From Apostichopus japonicus (lineage: Eukaryota > Echinodermata > Holothuroidea > Aspidochirotida > Stichopodidae), in the NCBI RefSeq assembly GCF_037975245.1, contig NC_092582.1, forward strand, positions 15,083,077 to 15,147,076: 64,000 bases of DNA, given 5' to 3'. The position numbers and the translations under genes are program-made. Below, piece by piece: positions 15,201 through 25,349 of this stretch. The notes beneath the pieces were generated by a model. That model was not told the origin of the DNA, ran no database searches, and saw only the letters and a list, made by a program, of their open reading frames with translations. Positions within the stretch are counted from its first letter, which is position 1. Each line of letters opens with the position of its first letter.

Positions 15201-17200
15201 CTTTCCTCTTCATACCTTGCACCTGGTCATTTCTGAAATCTGTAGGTCTGTTTGGAAAGGGAAACCGTGGGCCCATCATTTGAGGTCCATCCATAAACGG
15301 TCCCATTGCTGGCATCTCCCCTGGAAAATCTAGTGGCCATTGCGGCCCTGGTCCTGGTGGACCTAGCGGTCCTTGTGGCCCTTGTGGGCCGAATGGACCT
15401 GGCATCATGAAATTACCTGATCCAGGGGCATTGTTCATGTTCATCATGTTATCTGGTCCCATACCAAAAGGTGGCTGCTCAAATCTCACTGGATCATTGC
15501 CAAACATTGCAGGCCCATCGAATGGACCGATTCCTGGTGGGCAAGGCATCATCCCCAATCCTTCTTCAAGGTTTTGCAATGTTTGTCTTATGTCAGGGCC
15601 TAAGTCCAACTCCGTCACATCTAGTTTAGGCCGCACACCCCTTCTACCGAGACTGTGGTCTCTCCCACTCCGTTCTTGCTCAGAGGATCTGTTATCATCT
15701 TTCCTACCATCTCTCCCAGCCCTGTCTGGCTCGGAGCGTCTACCATGATCTCTTCCAGTCTGTTCATTCTCCGGGATTATAACACGATCCTTGCCCCCCT
15801 GGAACTGCTCTGAGGGCTTGCCACAACCTCTAACTTCTTGCGCTCGGTCCGAGGGTCTACCATGATCTTTCTCTCCTTGTTCTCGGTCTGAGGGTCTGCC
15901 GGGATCCCTCCCTTCTCGATCTCGCTTTGAGGGTCTGCCACTATCCCTCCCTTTCTGTTCTTGCTCTGACGGCCTGTCGCGGTCTGTCTGTACTTCCTTC
16001 CGAACGCTTCCAGACTTACTTTCACCTTCCATCTTTTCGTTAAATTTATGGAACAAAGCTGCAGGATTTGGAATGGTTACCTCCATCAACGCTTTAGGCC
16101 CCATGCCTTGATTTCCTTGAGTAGGCCCCTGTCGGAATGGTTTCTGTACACCTGGAAATCTGATCGGTCCTCCTCCGATACGTTTACCGTGGTTGTATTC
16201 AAATGATGCAACTTGCTTTTCATTGGTGTTTTGATCTGACCCTACGCTTCTACTATTGCCTGATTCCTGCATTCTTTGGAACTTACTTTTGATCTCTTCT
16301 TTTATAGCTTCAAAGTCGAGGCCGTCGTTTGAAGGCTGGCTTCTCCGGTTCACATTGTCACTGCTCTGAGCCTGTAGAGGAGAACCAGAGGGCTGTGTCA
16401 TGACACTCCAAAAGGGCTGATTGACCCCTCTCGTCTCTCTCTGCTTCCTTCCCAAAGGTTCTTCAAAACTTCCTGTTAGAAATGTGATAAAATGTGGATG
16501 AGAAGTGAAAATATCATTTCTCTGAGTAAAACAATATGAAACAATATGCTCTATTCGAGAAACTTCAGAAAAATTATATCGAATGCTAACATATATTTGT
16601 TCAACAACTGAAAACTGACTAGGAAATTATGGAAGCAAAAATTCTAACAGGAAAGAAGTTATTGGCTAGAATGGGATTTAGAACCAACATTTGACCCTAA
16701 TTGTGGCAAACTAGATGCATAATGTACGGTATGATAAGTTGACTGAAAATATACTTTCATACTTTTTTCACATTCTTATAATTATGTTTAACATTATGTG
16801 CATTCACTAGTCATGTAAGATAAAAGAGCTAGGGGTTTAATAACATGTAAAGACACTCAACATTGCCTAATCTAGTTCTAACAAAATTTGGTGTTTCAGA
16901 TGATATTTAATCCCAAGTTTAACATAGAAAACTACAGCCTCAAAAAAAAAAAAAAATGAAGAGGGGGTACAAACAAATGATAAAATCTTCTTAATACACA
17001 TGAGGTAAACAGGTAAACTGGGAGATATTATGACCATTCTTTTTAACAATAGTATGCACATATTTTGAGTTATGAACATGAAAATGAAAACAAGATTCAG
17101 AGTGAGAATGCTTACCTGCCCTGCTATTTCCTCCTGCTGGGAAGAGTGGATGATTAAACACCCCACCACTGGCGTCACTGTCATCTCTGGACATGGCCAT
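256..17200 (-). CDS. Zinc-finger protein gene with charged repeats, 3' part missing (runs off left edge)
   Basis: I joined six coding exons by GT-AG sites with matching phases: 17200-17116, 16472-15103, 13993-13916, 1468-1384, 540-470 and 354-256. Together they give 596 open codons and no stop; a donor follows position 256, so the gene continues beyond the window. The N-terminus is acidic/polar. Residues around 150-270 are a degenerate charged repeat rich in Arg, Asp, Glu, Gly, Pro and Ser. About residues 340-430 are Gly, Pro and Met rich, followed by a basic Lys/Arg stretch that may be a nuclear localisation signal. The last exon encodes a C2H2 finger of U1/matrin spacing (C572, C575, H588, H594), a type usual in RNA- or RNP-binding nuclear proteins. 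A nuclear RNA-related role is inference; I do not recognise the orthologue. ATG 17200 was chosen because it opens the first joined exon; a second ATG lies six bases downstream. 5' UTR exons were not located. Confidence 0.72.
1015..1320. repeat. Dispersed monomer repeat (family R1), copy 1
   Basis: A head of about 90 bases is followed by two roughly 120-base monomers that contain TTTGACC and TGACCTTTG motifs and the phrase GAGATATCGTGTTTACAAG. The same head and monomers recur at 26390, 34065, 34760 and 57600. The copy lies in an intron of the zinc-finger gene and is flanked by GATT-rich simple repeats. Confidence 0.75.
1480..1690. repeat. Degenerate GATT/TGATT simple repeat
   Basis: The stretch is a loose run of GATT, GATTTGATT and TGACTGA units. 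Shorter GATT runs occur near 980 and 1285. No coding sense was seen. Confidence 0.7.
1815..2115 (+). repeat. Dispersed repeat (family R2), copy 1
   Basis: About 300 bases reappear in reverse orientation at roughly 28110-28415, in an intron of TRUB2. Shared blocks include the text around TTGCAATAACTGATG (1 copy in each orientation), AAGAATCGGCATGATT and TTTTCTGCCAGTAGAC. No ORF is shared. It is an unclassified interspersed repeat; termini are not defined. Confidence 0.65.
2765..3085 (+). repeat. Tandem duplication, two units of about 163 bp
   Basis: The text beginning GTCTCTCTGCCTTAG at 2767 recurs at 2930, and the following 150 bases match closely. It lies in the long intron of the zinc-finger gene. 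Confidence 0.75.
3650..3880 (+). repeat. Tandem repeat, about 103-bp unit, just over two copies
   Basis: TCACTCAATAGTACTCC occurs at 3691 and again about 102 bases later, with matching surroundings. Short ORFs across it are frame readings of the repeat. Confidence 0.75.
4640..5560 (+). repeat. Tandem array, 172-bp unit
   Basis: The phrase CACACCTTACTTCCAGT recurs at about 4921, 5094, 5266 and 5438, a spacing of 172-173 bases. The outer copies are more diverged. The array sits in the 12.4-kb intron. From 5560 to 10200 I see only AT-rich intron sequence with weak local duplications, for example near 9215-9295, and no convincing exon. Confidence 0.8.
10200..11005 (+). repeat. Minisatellite, 85-95-bp unit, about nine copies
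   Basis: TGTAGATGTAACATCTTCAT recurs at about 10245, 10335, 10426, 10511 and onward with spacing 85-91, diverging toward the right end. Each unit also carries GGTTCTAACTGTGAAGGCCC and ACTAGGGACAAA. It is direct and contiguous, with no unique spacers, so it is not a CRISPR array. Confidence 0.88.
11035..11442. mobile_element. hAT-type MITE, 408 bp
   Basis: The element starts CAGTGGCGGAGC and ends with the reverse complement GCTCCGCCACTG. It is flanked by 8-bp duplications GGTTGGGG (11027-11034) and GGTTGAGG (11443-11450), one mismatch apart. The 8-bp duplication and CAGTGG ends fit hAT non-autonomous elements. No transposase is encoded. Confidence 0.85.
12012..12306. mobile_element. hAT-type MITE, 295 bp
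   Basis: The termini are CAGGCGCGTAGC and GCTACGCGCCTG, perfect inverted repeats. The flanks are identical 8-bp duplications GATGAGGG at 12004-12011 and 12307-12314. The ORFs that cross it are incidental. Confidence 0.9.
13454..13472. other. Perfect 19-base palindrome
   Basis: Nine-base arms ATGCTGTTA and TAACAGCAT flank a single A, followed by a T-rich run. It lies in the zinc-finger gene intron. No known element was recognised. Confidence 0.5.
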
Positions 17201-19231
17201 CTGCGATTGAAAGTGAAAAAGACAGCTTAAATCTGACTGAAACGGCTAAAGCCTACTGTTTAGAACATGTAGTTAAAAAGAGTCCTTGAAAATATTTCAG
17301 ACTGATTTAGTGGTAAACCTTATAATCATGGAAAGTAGATGTACAGTGCAGTAGCACACTTATGGCTGTGAAAACAAGCAGATCTATGTACAGTACAAAA
17401 ACAAAACGTTCAGTACTTGTGTATTTTTCCACCTGTTCTTTTCTCTTTCTGATAGCTAAGTCTTATAAAACAATACTGTAGTTCCAAACACTGAAATATG
17501 CTTCATAGGAATATATCAGAAAGAAAATGTTTCCTAATAAAATAATATAAAATATCTATATGTATTATATTCTTTGACAATTGTATGCATTGCTGGACAT
17601 CTGCCTAGTACTCTATCATGGCCGATCTGAAACAGCTGTCCCCTCATCTGAGGGGACTGAGGTTTGGTACAAACAACGAAACCTCCCCCCTCCCCCCACG
17701 GATCATGTTTTAAACAAACAGCAAACATCCTTTAGATTTTAGTCTCGGTCGCCAAATGGCCAGTACTTTTGAAAATATTTGTCTAGGCCTGGTTTTTTAT
17801 TAGTTTGCATGTAGCCTTATGTTTTGTATAAAAGTTCATATTAAGATTTTTTTTTTATTACCACAATTTAGGGTGTGTAGCCCATCTCTACCGTTCAATT
17901 GGACCATATCAGAGCAATGAGTATATGAATGATCATCTTACAGATATCAGTCACGAGTTGATTGCCAATGAATTAATAAACATAAAAATATTTTAGTTAA
18001 AGTTTTGAAGAAAATTTTAATTTGCAAGAAAGGAAAGTTACTTTCCGTCATACAAAACCATGATGTTAGAATATAGCAAAAGTGCAGTCGTTAAGTATAC
18101 GTATATATGGCAGAAAGGAAAGTGTGTAACTCATGGGAATTTGCACAATTTCAGATTCCGAGTTTCTAAAAACTTAGGCTCTAGGTCAGATCAAGTTCAG
18201 TTCTGTGAAACAGTAATGTCATGAAACAATTGAAGACTATTATCTTTTTAAGGAGTGTTTTGTTTTCTTTACCTGCTGAGGCATAATATTATTACTATGC
18301 CTAGCCTTATTAAAAGTCTCTACTGTACTTTATAGTAATAAGTATACTATGATTTCCTTAAGAATAGGAGAGCCAGGACTGAGTTTCAATATCTTCTGAT
18401 AAGGTTTGGTTAAGGCTAGTACCAGGATTTTCCCAGGAAGTATATTAAAGGTGTCTATTTGACACTAACCTTGTTACCATAACCTTGTCACATGTAAACA
18501 ATGTATGATGTGTACTTTACGTACTTCCGGGCACTGATTCTAAATTAGAGTCGTCTCCACCCTTCCAGGCCAATATACACTAATACCTAGCCTACATAGC
18601 TTTTCAATTCCAGTTTAAGTAAGCCTAGGATAACCTATTGTATGTAATGACTAATGTAAGTTAGTCCTAACAACGTAACTAGTACTGGGCTAGCCTAGTG
18701 TTACTGTAGTGGCTGTTACAAAGGCGACTGGACAGGTCGGTTTTCATAAGAGTGCAGTCATCAATTCATCCTTTTTCGTTATCCGTCTTGATTCTGACTA
18801 CTTATATTCGGAGACCACAAACTATTTACTTACATCATTGTATTGGGCTGAACCCGACAATTAGTGACAATGACCGATATACACACTGGTTTCGTTGGTT
18901 ATCCCTCGTGTTTGTTTCGGTAATTTCAGTGTAATGATATAAGCACTGAAATTACTACATAGAAGCCATATCGCACCTGATAACAACAATACACCTTGCA
19001 GCTATTGCTGTTTTTTGAAGGGTGCTTGCGCTATCTTGATACACCCAAAACGATGCCTCGCGCAAATGTACAAGGAGATACATAAGGCACAAAGCCCAAC
19101 CGTCTATCGTTTACCAAGTTTTGATTAAATCGAAATGTTGGAGGGGGCGGGGGAGGGGGAAACGGCTTTACAAAATGTTTGAGCTCCTGGTTTAGAGGGG
19201 CATCAACAATTTATCGACAGGCACCAATGGT
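17201..19231. other. Intergenic region, no gene recognised
   Basis: This stretch lies upstream of the zinc-finger gene start and should contain its promoter and 5' UTR exons. I see AT-rich DNA with scattered short T runs and a few GGAA/TTCC-type motifs near 18528, but nothing that fixes a transcription start. Confidence 0.5.
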
Positions 19232-19599
19232 CAGTGGCGTAGGAAGGTACTTTTGAGTGTGGGGGGGGGGCTGAAGACTGATGGCCGGCATGGGGGAGGG
19301 GGTAAGGGGAGGGGGTAGAATTTGGAATTTTTTGCATTTCCAGGTGGCCTCAGATGCAATTTGGTGCAATATAGCACACTTCAACACCCACTCCATTTTG
19401 TAAACTTAATTTTGTATTTTCACCTGGTCTTAGATGCAATTTGGTGCTCCAAATGAGATTTTTTTTTCTCATTTGGAAATGAAAAAGGGGTTTTCTGACT
19501 TGCGAACCGGGGGGGGGGCGGAATGATACTTCCGCCCCTCCACATTTTTCACTGGGGGGCTGGCGCCCCCCCCCCAGCCCCCCGGTTCCTACGCCCTTG
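19232..19599. mobile_element. hAT-type MITE with G/C homopolymer runs, 368 bp
   Basis: The left end is CAGTGGCGTAGGAA and the right end reads CAAGGGCGTAGGAA in reverse complement. Identical 8-bp duplications CCAATGGT flank it at 19224-19231 and 19600-19607. Several G or C runs inside are typical of this MITE group in this window. The ORF crossing it is a repeat artefact. Confidence 0.9.
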
Positions 19600-19607
19600 C
19601 CAATGGT

Positions 19608-21629
19608 TATTGGAGGGCCACAATAGTCGTGCGCTGTTACTTTGAAGTTTTTGTTCAAATGATGTGGTGGGGTGCGAGAACAATTGTCGATCTGAAAGGG
19701 GATGGGGTATGCCCCTGAGCCCGCGCCTGGAGACCGAACTGCTGGGGAAGGGTTCACATTCAAATGGAGCCATATAGCCTTAGACAAATGCTCAGGTAAT
19801 GATAAACCAATACACATTACAAAGTATGTTGAGGTAAAACATTTTCATGAAGTGGTTTCTATGTATTAATTTCTGTGGTGGTTAGGGTAAGTTTTGACCG
19901 AACGTAAACTGGCAAACCTGAGTGCATTGACCTCCATGACGTATACTTGTATTCCTTGTTCCCGCGGATTCCGCTGACCAGATTTGAGCATGACGACTTC
20001 CGAGTCGAAAAAAATAATATACCAGATAATAAAATCAGCAAAATAGACTAAAATAAGCCTCTTTCTGTCAACAAACTAAATTATCTTCGAAAGCAATCGG
20101 ACAATTCATTTTAAATAGGCCACTTTTCATCCAAACCACTCATGGCCTATTTTCAGCCTTCTTCGAAAAAGTCGGACAAGACTTATTTTAATAGGACTCT
20201 TTTTGTATTTTATGGCCGAAAATAGGTCAATCCGGCAGCCCCGTTGGAAGCGTAATATTTGTACCGTTCAGTTCACGACTTTCGATATATTTCTCCTGAT
20301 TGTTAAGCGTTTTCCTGGACAAGGGGCTTTATGGAGGGAATGAAGGGGAGAGCGAGCCGAAAACTATATACAACAAGACAGAAAACAAACATCGTGAATA
20401 GGCCAAAAAGGCACGTAATTAGGAGGTAGGAAAGTTGTTTTGCAATGTTCCAGTGTCCAGTGGTGGGGAAAAGGAGGGGACGAAGGGGTAAAGGAAGGAC
20501 CATGAGAGACGGGATCGAGTGTTTAGAGAAGGGGTAATGGGGGGGGTGGTAGGAGAAGAGTGACAAGGGGATTAAAGAAACAGGCGTTGAATCGATCATG
20601 TCCAGTGGGAGAGGCTGAGTGATTATATATTAATTTGTTCTCAAATTCCAATATTAACCGAATCAAATCATAAGCTGACTGAGTTGTCCAAGAGTTACCT
20701 AAACGGTATATCATACTCGTGGAAATGACTGTAGATGGGAACATTTCCATCAAAAACAAGTTATACCAGCAGCGTATTGTATAATGTAGCATATCTCTCA
20801 CAATAGGATTGGTTTCATCTCTTTCTCCGATAATATCTGTGAAGCATTAATTGCAATATTGGCTTTCCAAACATAGGTAGAAGGTCCTTTTGCATCCACA
20901 CCTCAAGCTCTGTGCGTGTAAGTGAAATGTTAGCACGTTAGATGACAAATTATACATATAATTCACGTATTTCGTGACGAAATTCTTCCCCATTTAAGTT
21001 TTGAAATCTCTTTACGTTCATTTTGTCCAAGAAAAACGTCCTATTGTTCTAACTCTCAAATATAATTTATCACTATCACCCTCAAATTTACAGTACATGT
21101 CCCCACGAGTCAATGTCTTTGCTCATTCAATGCTATTGATTTATACAGTAGGCTACGTGTAAAGGCTTAGTGCATAACGTGCGATAAAATTAATGTGTAC
21201 TTTAACGGAATACTGACATAAGTTAAAAAGGCCCTTGTATGTAAAATGTATGTCGTAACGTTTGACATGGGCACAAATAAGACCTACAATATGGATTGAA
21301 CCGTAACAGCGAAGCAATTAATGACTCCAAATATGCCATTCAAGCTGTGACTCAGCTACACATTAGGCCTGGCCCACCGACCAAGTACCAGTGAATGTGG
21401 GATAGACTGTGAGAGTGAGAGTGAGTGATTTTTTGGGATATGATGCTAGACCTTCCAAGTTCCATGATCTGAGATGGATATTGAAATAATGGTGGTAGGC
21501 CTAGGGCTAAGATTATTCTATACAATACTTAGCCAGGCACCGGCTTAGTATACAGTTGTGAATGGAAAGGTCAAAATATCTTTATTCCACAATGTACTTA
21601 CTACTATGATATGTTTCTATTCTTTGTAG
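19608..21629. other. Intergenic region and presumed RPL28 promoter, no site fixed
   Basis: RPL28 must have a non-coding first exon here, because a splice acceptor stands just before its start codon (TTCTTTGTAG ending at 21629). Candidate donors are GTAAGT near 20919 and GTGAGT near 21422. I could not choose between them, and no clear pyrimidine-start motif was assigned. Confidence 0.45.
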
Positions 21630-21635
21630 GTCAAG

Positions 21636-24600
21636 ATGGCATCAGTATCTGCAGATGTACAGTGGAACGTCTCAAAGAGGCACAGTTGCTTCGTTCGCAA
21701 GTTTGGAGGAACCACCTTCACCTTGGTATGTTATTTCACAAGGAAATCATATTTTTTCCTGTTGCTCTAAGAGATCTATACTGAAATAATGGTAAATGAA
21801 GTAATATCTCACAGTGTGTATACCCAAATATAACTGTCGACTTCAGGAAGTTTTGGGGTTACTTGTGTGTTTGTTGGGGTGTAACATGAAAAGATTATCA
21901 ACCAGCAAGGCAATTCATCAGAATTACACAACAGTGGATTACAATTGTCAAGAAGGAACAGAAAAGAAAAGCAAAATGTAGTTGTACCTTTGAACTCTGC
22001 TTTATTTTTTGCCATCCATGCATGGACAGTTTGATATGTAGAAACAGCAATACAATGTGTGAATTTGCAGGGATGGCTGATTGGATGAAAGTACCATATT
22101 CCATATCTGGCTGAAAGTAACCAATAAAGGGGGAGTGTTGGGAAAAGGTGGGGGGGGGGGTGAAGTGAAGAATATCCTTTTTCTTGAGGATGATGGTGGT
22201 TAGTGAGTTTAGTCTTCTGCCCAACTTTTTTTCAAAGACCCAATTTAAAATTAATTAGGATTTTAGTTGCATAGGGTCAGTTTCTTAACTCAATCCTGAT
22301 TTTGGATTGGAATAGTGAACTTCTTTAATGAAATGACTGATATTGAGTTTGTGGGTTGTTCTTCAGACACTCTTACTTTCCTATCATTTCAACTCAGTTT
22401 TGTCCTGAGTAACATAGATTTTATCAAGAAGGATTGCTTTAAAGCAGCATTTTGTGTTGGGTCGCTTTTTTCCACCTTTTTAACATGTGCATCGATTTTT
22501 TTAGATGTATCAATCATAAAACAGCAAACTAAGATACCATCCAAGTTTCACCCTGCCAAGAGCGTTAATTAGCGAGTAATTAACGATTTATGTCGATAAC
22601 GAGTAAAAGTGTCCTCGACAAAGTTTTCATATCTCCAAATCCACTAGTTTGAATTCCACCAATCAGTGAATAGTATGTTTATTCATAAGCTATTTGCGTT
22701 TGGTCGCCGTTTTCTACTTTTTTGACATGTCCATCGAGTTTTTTACATACATCAAATCACAAAACAGCAAATTAAGATATTAGCCAAGTTTTTCCCTGCC
22801 AAAAACGTTAATTGGCGAGTATTCCACATACAAAATTAATCGCATTCAGTTCCCAAACCCACTAGTTTGAATTCAACCAATCAGAGATGCAGGTTTAGTT
22901 ATGAGCCGTTGCTAAAAATAGATTCAAGACTTTGCGTTGGTACAACCAGGGAGTTGTTATGCAACTCTCTGGTACAACTGCCATATAGACTGTACACAAA
23001 TCAAGCGTGGTGTTATATTACGTATGTCAATGACGTTCGTAGCGTTTAAATATTCATATTATGGGCGAGGTTTATTGGGTTCCCAACGGAAAATATCTTG
23101 GAGAACAACAAAGTTGAAAGTTGCAATTTTTTCGACTTTCATGCCACCATTTGAAGTACAATATAAATAGATAAGCTAGTTATGTATGTCGTTATGGCAT
23201 AGTGGAGTCAGTGAGGTTGAGAAAAATCATAGAAAAGGATGCAAAATGCTGCTTTTAAAGTAACAGAAAGACAGTGAGTGAATTCAGTGAGAATTTTTTT
23301 CCTTTGAAACGTAATATTTTAAAGGAAAGATTTCTGCCTTGTCTGATTACTCTAGTATTATTCAGTGCTGTTTTGAGCCCTGTCAGATGGAATGTTGGTT
23401 TTATCTAATTTGTGAGAGTTTTGAAGGACTCGTATTCTCTGTCAAGAAGCCAAAGTTGTTTACCCATTGTTTCCCCGTTTATCTCAAATCAACGTAGGAG
23501 CCAAACAATCTGAAAAATAGGCCCACCTACAGAGGTAGTGGACTCATTCACAAGAAGACCGTTGGCGTCATTCCTGCACCCGACAACAAGGGTGTCATGC
23601 TTGTGATGAAGAGGAAGAAGGGGCAGAACAGACCTGCCAAGATGTACAACAAGGTGACATTCAAGAAGGGCTGGAGATCCAACTTGAAGGGAATTGCCAA
23701 CTCTGTCAACGGGTACAGGAGTGATCTCAAAATGGTGAGCAAACGGACAGTTCTATGAAGATGGGGGAAAAGATGAACCTGTACACTTGAGCTCTTAAAT
23801 TGATTGAGATGTTAAATCACCAATAAAGCAGGCCTCGACAAATACGGTCGCCAACTCGCCATTGGCTAGTAGAGTTTTGGCTTCAGCAAATAGAATAATG
23901 CAGTACGCTCGACATTTTGGCAAAGTTACTCGTGGGCAGTTCAAACCCTGAGACCATCTCTACAAACAATTCACAGAATGACAAAAGCAATACCTTGGCA
24001 AACTTTAAGCAAGTTAAAGTTACATGTGTGATTTTTGTCAATGGCCAATCTCAATGAGAATTAACTGTGTAAATGGTTGATTATCCGCAGGTGCATTATG
24101 TATGGAAATTTTTCATGTGTGGAGGTTGTTTACACACTTCACAGAGCATTTATAAAGATACAGCAAAAACTTGAAATCTAGTATAACAATTTATTGCAGG
24201 GAACGGTTTGAGCTTAAGAAGTGCGTGATGTGTTTTAAAGGCGTTCATAAATATGTAGTGTTCATATATTAATTTCTCAACCAATTTTAAAGGTTATTGA
24301 ACAACGATATCATGAGGGCTTGGTTAAGGCAAGCCCTACACTAGCGGCCCGAGTATTTCAAGTGTTCATCACTTTAAGTTTAAATTGTATATTGCACAGG
24401 GCCACAGGAATATAATTTTCCAATGTGCAATTTCAAAGCACCATGTATCTGCCTAAGTGCCTCACCTAGGTTTACAGAAAGTATTGATGTTATAGATCTG
24501 TACTATGGAGACTTGAACAGCAATCAAAGTGGCGAGTGAATTTTGCATACTTAGAGAGTTGATGTTTTGTCGAGGCCTGCCAATTAGTATGAAAAAAAAA

Positions 24601-25349
24601 GATTGTTCCATTTTGCAATAACTGCATCATGTTTTGGATGTTCATACAAATGCAAGGGTAAATTTTATAAATATCCTAGGACAGAAGCTAATGGTACTGG
24701 TTTTTTTTTTTTAATGGTTTCCTTGAATCATTTACTCTGTTTCACTTATTTAAAAGAGGTTGGTATGTCGTTACCAAGTCTCATGGGCTTAGAATTGGAA
24801 GGGATGGGGTCAGGTTGGATGGAACTTTCTGCCCCTCACTTCCTCAACTAGGGATGCATTTTCACAGCTCAGGGTTAGCTCATTCAGCTGGATCCTTTGA
24901 ATTAGCAAAAGGAATACCTGTCAATCCAATGATCTACTTTCCATCTCATATACCTAATAATATATATAATTCTTTTCCTAAATATTTCAACACTGAAATT
25001 TGTGCAGTTAAGATGAGATTTGGAAAAAACATAGTAGACATTTTCAATGTGTGGGCCATCGTAGCGTCTACAAAACAGTTGTAATGGGGGAAGTGCAGGA
25101 AGGTTGTGTCAAGGCATGTCAGAAAGAGTAGAAGAATTTACAAAGGCATAGGAACCAGTGGACTTAAAAGGTTTAACAATTTGGCTCCTTCCTTACAAAT
25201 TTGCTAAAATGGCACGAGAACAAATGCTGACAATTTCTTTTTGATTTTTTTTACAGGCTGCTCTAAGACGTGCAAGTGCCATCCACATGAGTCAGAAGAG
25301 GTCCAGCATCGTCAAGAAGAAGCGAACTCCACGACCCAAGACCACATAG
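21636..25349 (+). CDS. RPL28: 60S ribosomal protein L28 (eL28)
   Basis: Three coding exons, 21636-21725, 23498-23734 and 25257-25349, join in phase 0 to give 139 residues, against 137 in the human protein. L28 is a structural protein of the large cytoplasmic ribosomal subunit. Diagnostic blocks are the EPNNLK motif at the start of exon 2, the GLIHKKTVGV segment, and the MAALRRASAI segment across the exon 2/3 junction, all aligning with the vertebrate protein. The C-terminus is Lys/Arg rich. The start is the first ATG after a splice acceptor at 21629, so the 5' UTR is split, common in ribosomal protein genes. AATAAA at 25393-25398 is the likely poly(A) signal. Its introns carry a duplicated 250-bp block and a 751-bp inverted-repeat element. 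Identification is firm. Confidence 0.96.
22440..22930 (+). repeat. Diverged tandem duplication, unit about 250 bp, in RPL28 intron 1
   Basis: Text around GTCGCTTTTTTCCACC near 22460 recurs as GTCGCCGTTTTCTACT near 22704. It is followed in both copies by the CATCGA-TTTTTT block, AAACAGCAAA, CCCTGCCAA, CGTTAATT, GCGAGTA and TTGAATTC-ACCAATCAG. Two copies are visible and moderately diverged. Confidence 0.75.
22939..22977. other. Short hairpin, related to one at 45475
   Basis: The arms around ACCAGGGAGTTG and CAACTCTCTGGT form an imperfect palindrome. A near-identical hairpin with the same core occurs inside the MULE at 45475-45515. Confidence 0.6.
23829..24579. mobile_element. Inverted-repeat element (MITE-like), 751 bp, in RPL28 intron 2
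   Basis: The left end CAGGCCTCGACAAA has its reverse complement TTTGTCGAGGCCTG at the right end. The flanks CAATAAAG and CCAATTAG are similar but not a clean duplication. The size and CAGGCC ends suggest a non-autonomous DNA transposon; family assignment is uncertain. Confidence 0.65.

Noticed and set aside
15407-15748. Plus-strand ORF within the zinc-finger exon
   Set aside because: It is a shadow of the real minus-strand exon 15103-16472.
19350-19817. 155-codon ORF on the minus strand
   Set aside because: It crosses the boundary of a MITE with G/C runs and has no protein similarity or splice support.
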